A DNA stretch of 21,590 nucleotides from positions 1 to 21,590 of the IMG/VR virus record IMGVR_UViG_3300046519_000255, one strand, 5' to 3'. Shown here in pieces: positions 20,383 to 21,590 of the stretch; the first letter of the stretch is position 1; each line of letters begins with the position of its first letter. The notes beneath the pieces were generated by a model, which saw only the letters and a program-made list of their open reading frames with translations, did not search any database and was not told where the DNA came from. The DNA comes from a virus. A program made the translations under genes and the position numbers.

Positions 20383-21494
20383 TGGTCCCTCGGCCGCGCA
20401 ATACTGCGAACAAGAACCTCCCGCAGAACCTCTACTTCGATGCGCGGCGCTCGACCTATCGCTACCGTCGGCCCACGGATGGAAAGTGGTTCCAGTTCGG
20501 GACCGACCGCATTAAAGCAATCGACGCTGCGAAACAGTTGAACCTGGAATTTATGCGTGGCGCTGACCTGGTCGGCGCTGTGCTGAACAACGCTTCAGAA
20601 ACGTTCGCCGGCTTCCTCGACACCTACGAGCGCGACGTCCTGCCACCCCGTGAATTGGCCAAGGGCACTTTGGGATTGTACGCCGTGCACTTCCGACGCT
20701 TTCGCAAGCAGTTCGAGGGCAAGGCGGTCGACCAAATCACGATCCGCATGATCGCGGAAATGCTGGACGCCCTCACCCCGCGCACGGCCAACCAGTGCCG
20801 GGCGTTGCTGGTCGACATTTTCAACCATGCTGCGGCCAAAGGGCTGTGTCCGGATAACCCGGCCGCCAGCACCATCAATCGTATCGAGAAGAAGCAGCGC
20901 AAGCGCCACACCGTGGAGGGCCTGAAAGCCATTAGGGAGAAAGCGTCGGCCTGGCTGCAGAACGCGATCGACCTCGCCCTCATCACTGCCCAGCGACGGA
21001 CCGACATCCTCGACATGCGTTTCGACGGGGTGCGGGAGGGTTTCCTCTACTTGGTGCAAAAGAAAACGGCCAGGGCCAGTGACGCCGCGTGGATACGTTT
21101 TCGCGTGACGCCCGAGCTACAGGCGGTGATCAGCCGCTGCCGTGACGACACCGCGTCACCGTACCTGGTACACCGAAAGCCTGATCGCCTGAAACAAAAA
21201 CAGGCGCAGACCAAGGACCACTGGACGAAGATTGAGGAACGGTATTTGACGCGAGCGTTCAAGGAAGCCAGGGAGGCGGCGAACTGCTACGAGGGATGGA
21301 AGGAAGAAGAGATGCCGGGCTTCCACGAAGTACGAGCGCTATCGCTGTACCTGTACAAAAAAGCCGGAAAGGATGGTCAAAAAATCGCAGGTCATGCGAG
21401 CGAGAGCATGACCAAAAATTACCAGCGCGACCACGAGGAAGTCATCTGGTCCGAGGCGATTCCGGACCTGAATATCAGCGAAATCACCGGGTAG
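20379..21494 (+). CDS. int: Lambda-type integrase (tyrosine recombinase)
   Basis: 371 aa; ATG at 20379 (a second ATG follows directly), GGAG upstream. An N-terminal arm-binding region (about 1-65: LYFDARRSTYRYRRPTDGKW, FQFGTD) precedes the core-binding domain (75-170) and catalytic domain. Catalytic residues: Arg206 (TAQRRTDIL), Lys229 (QKKT), His316 and Arg319 (FHEVRAL), His339 (GHAS) and Tyr348 (KNYQ). It is intact and lies at the outer end of the prophage with xis, so it is the enzyme of lysogeny. Three short direct repeats begin at its stop codon. Confidence 0.94.
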   Translation: MMVPRPRNTANKNLPQNLYFDARRSTYRYRRPTDGKWFQFGTDRIKAIDAAKQLNLEFMRGADLVGAVLNNASETFAGFLDTYERDVLPPRELAKGTLGLYAVHFRRFRKQFEGKAVDQITIRMIAEMLDALTPRTANQCRALLVDIFNHAAAKGLCPDNPAASTINRIEKKQRKRHTVEGLKAIREKASAWLQNAIDLALITAQRRTDILDMRFDGVREGFLYLVQKKTARASDAAWIRFRVTPELQAVISRCRDDTASPYLVHRKPDRLKQKQAQTKDHWTKIEERYLTRAFKEAREAANCYEGWKEEEMPGFHEVRALSLYLYKKAGKDGQKIAGHASESMTKNYQRDHEEVIWSEAIPDLNISEITG

Positions 21495-21525
21495 TTTTGC
21501 GCCAGTTTTGCGCAGGTTTTTCGCA
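21493..21525 (+). repeat. Three tandem 11-bp repeats at the int stop; candidate arm-type sites
   Basis: AGTTTTGCGCC, AGTTTTGCGCA and GGTTTTTCGCA follow each other without a gap (21493-21503, 21504-21514, 21515-21525). Direct repeats beside int are typical integrase arm-binding sites. The att core itself cannot be identified without the other prophage end. Confidence 0.6.
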
Positions 21526-21530
21526 GACAC

Positions 21531-21557
21531 AAAAAAGCCGATCTAGTTGATCGGCTT
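21531..21557 (-). terminator. Terminator at the prophage edge
   Basis: AAGCCGATC-TAGTT-GATCGGCTT (21535-21557) forms a 9-bp stem. On the minus strand it is followed by TTTTTTGTG, a good terminator for transcription entering from the right; on the plus strand the T run is poor (TTAACTG), though it may still end int mRNA. Confidence 0.78.
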
Positions 21558-21590
21558 AACTGTCTGATTTTACTCAGGAATAATGGTCGG

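Noticed and set aside
1-21590. CRISPR array or insertion sequence
   Set aside because: No regularly spaced direct repeats and no transposase-like protein were seen anywhere.

Overview
The window is the right-hand part of a lambda-like temperate prophage, almost certainly in a Pseudomonas chromosome. The host call is inferred from the GC-rich coding style, a DUF1654-type gene (a family largely confined to Pseudomonas) and gene types typical of Pseudomonas siphophage-like prophages. The left end stops inside the head genes (a partial gpW-like gene). The right end lies just past the integrase, so one prophage boundary is probably at or just beyond position 21590.

Leftward half (minus strand, read right to left). 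The rightmost gene is cro (9920-10114), followed by a Rha/KilAC-type antirepressor, lambda O-like and P-like replication genes, two small genes, a VRR-NUC nuclease, an internal tyrosine recombinase, a zinc-ribbon protein and a Q-type antiterminator. Most of these genes are joined by ATGA or similar stop/start overlaps. Right after Q comes a strong promoter (TTGACA) followed within about 30 bp by an intrinsic terminator, the pR'-tR' arrangement through which Q controls late genes. A cargo gene, a holin, a second membrane protein, an unrecognised phage protein, a possible cos region, the terminase subunits TerS and TerL, and gpW complete the late block. No endolysin or spanin is in view.

Immunity region. 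A cI-type repressor (10224-11111) is divergent from cro across three 13-bp operators built on TAACCGCCGGTTA. Two more copies, 2.3 kb away at 12549-12585, mark the OL/PL side. PRM appears to give a leaderless cI mRNA. Between cI and OL sit two leftward genes: a coiled-coil lipoprotein with its own promoter, and a DUF1654-type gene with a perfect CTGT-N8-ACAG LexA box.

Rightward half (plus strand, from PL). The transcript begins with a boxA (CGCTCTTTAACA) and a small hairpin. It then carries a GerE-type HTH gene, a small phage gene, a 64-aa gene, an alginate-lyase-like PL7 protein, a roughly 500-nt structured non-coding stretch ending in a terminator, three small genes, an orphan cytosine-C5 methyltransferase, a coiled-coil protein, xis and int. 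Two leftward cargo units interrupt this operon: a DUF2441-like putative ADP-ribosyltransferase-fold gene with a 66-aa upstream partner (13627-14410), and a four-helix membrane protein (17003-17938).

The best candidates for undescribed biology are the structured RNA region 15389-15878, the DUF2441-like pair, the PL7 enzyme with no secretion signal or virion domain, the second tyrosine recombinase, and the membrane and lipoprotein cargo genes. All functional calls rest on reading motifs by eye; no database search was possible.
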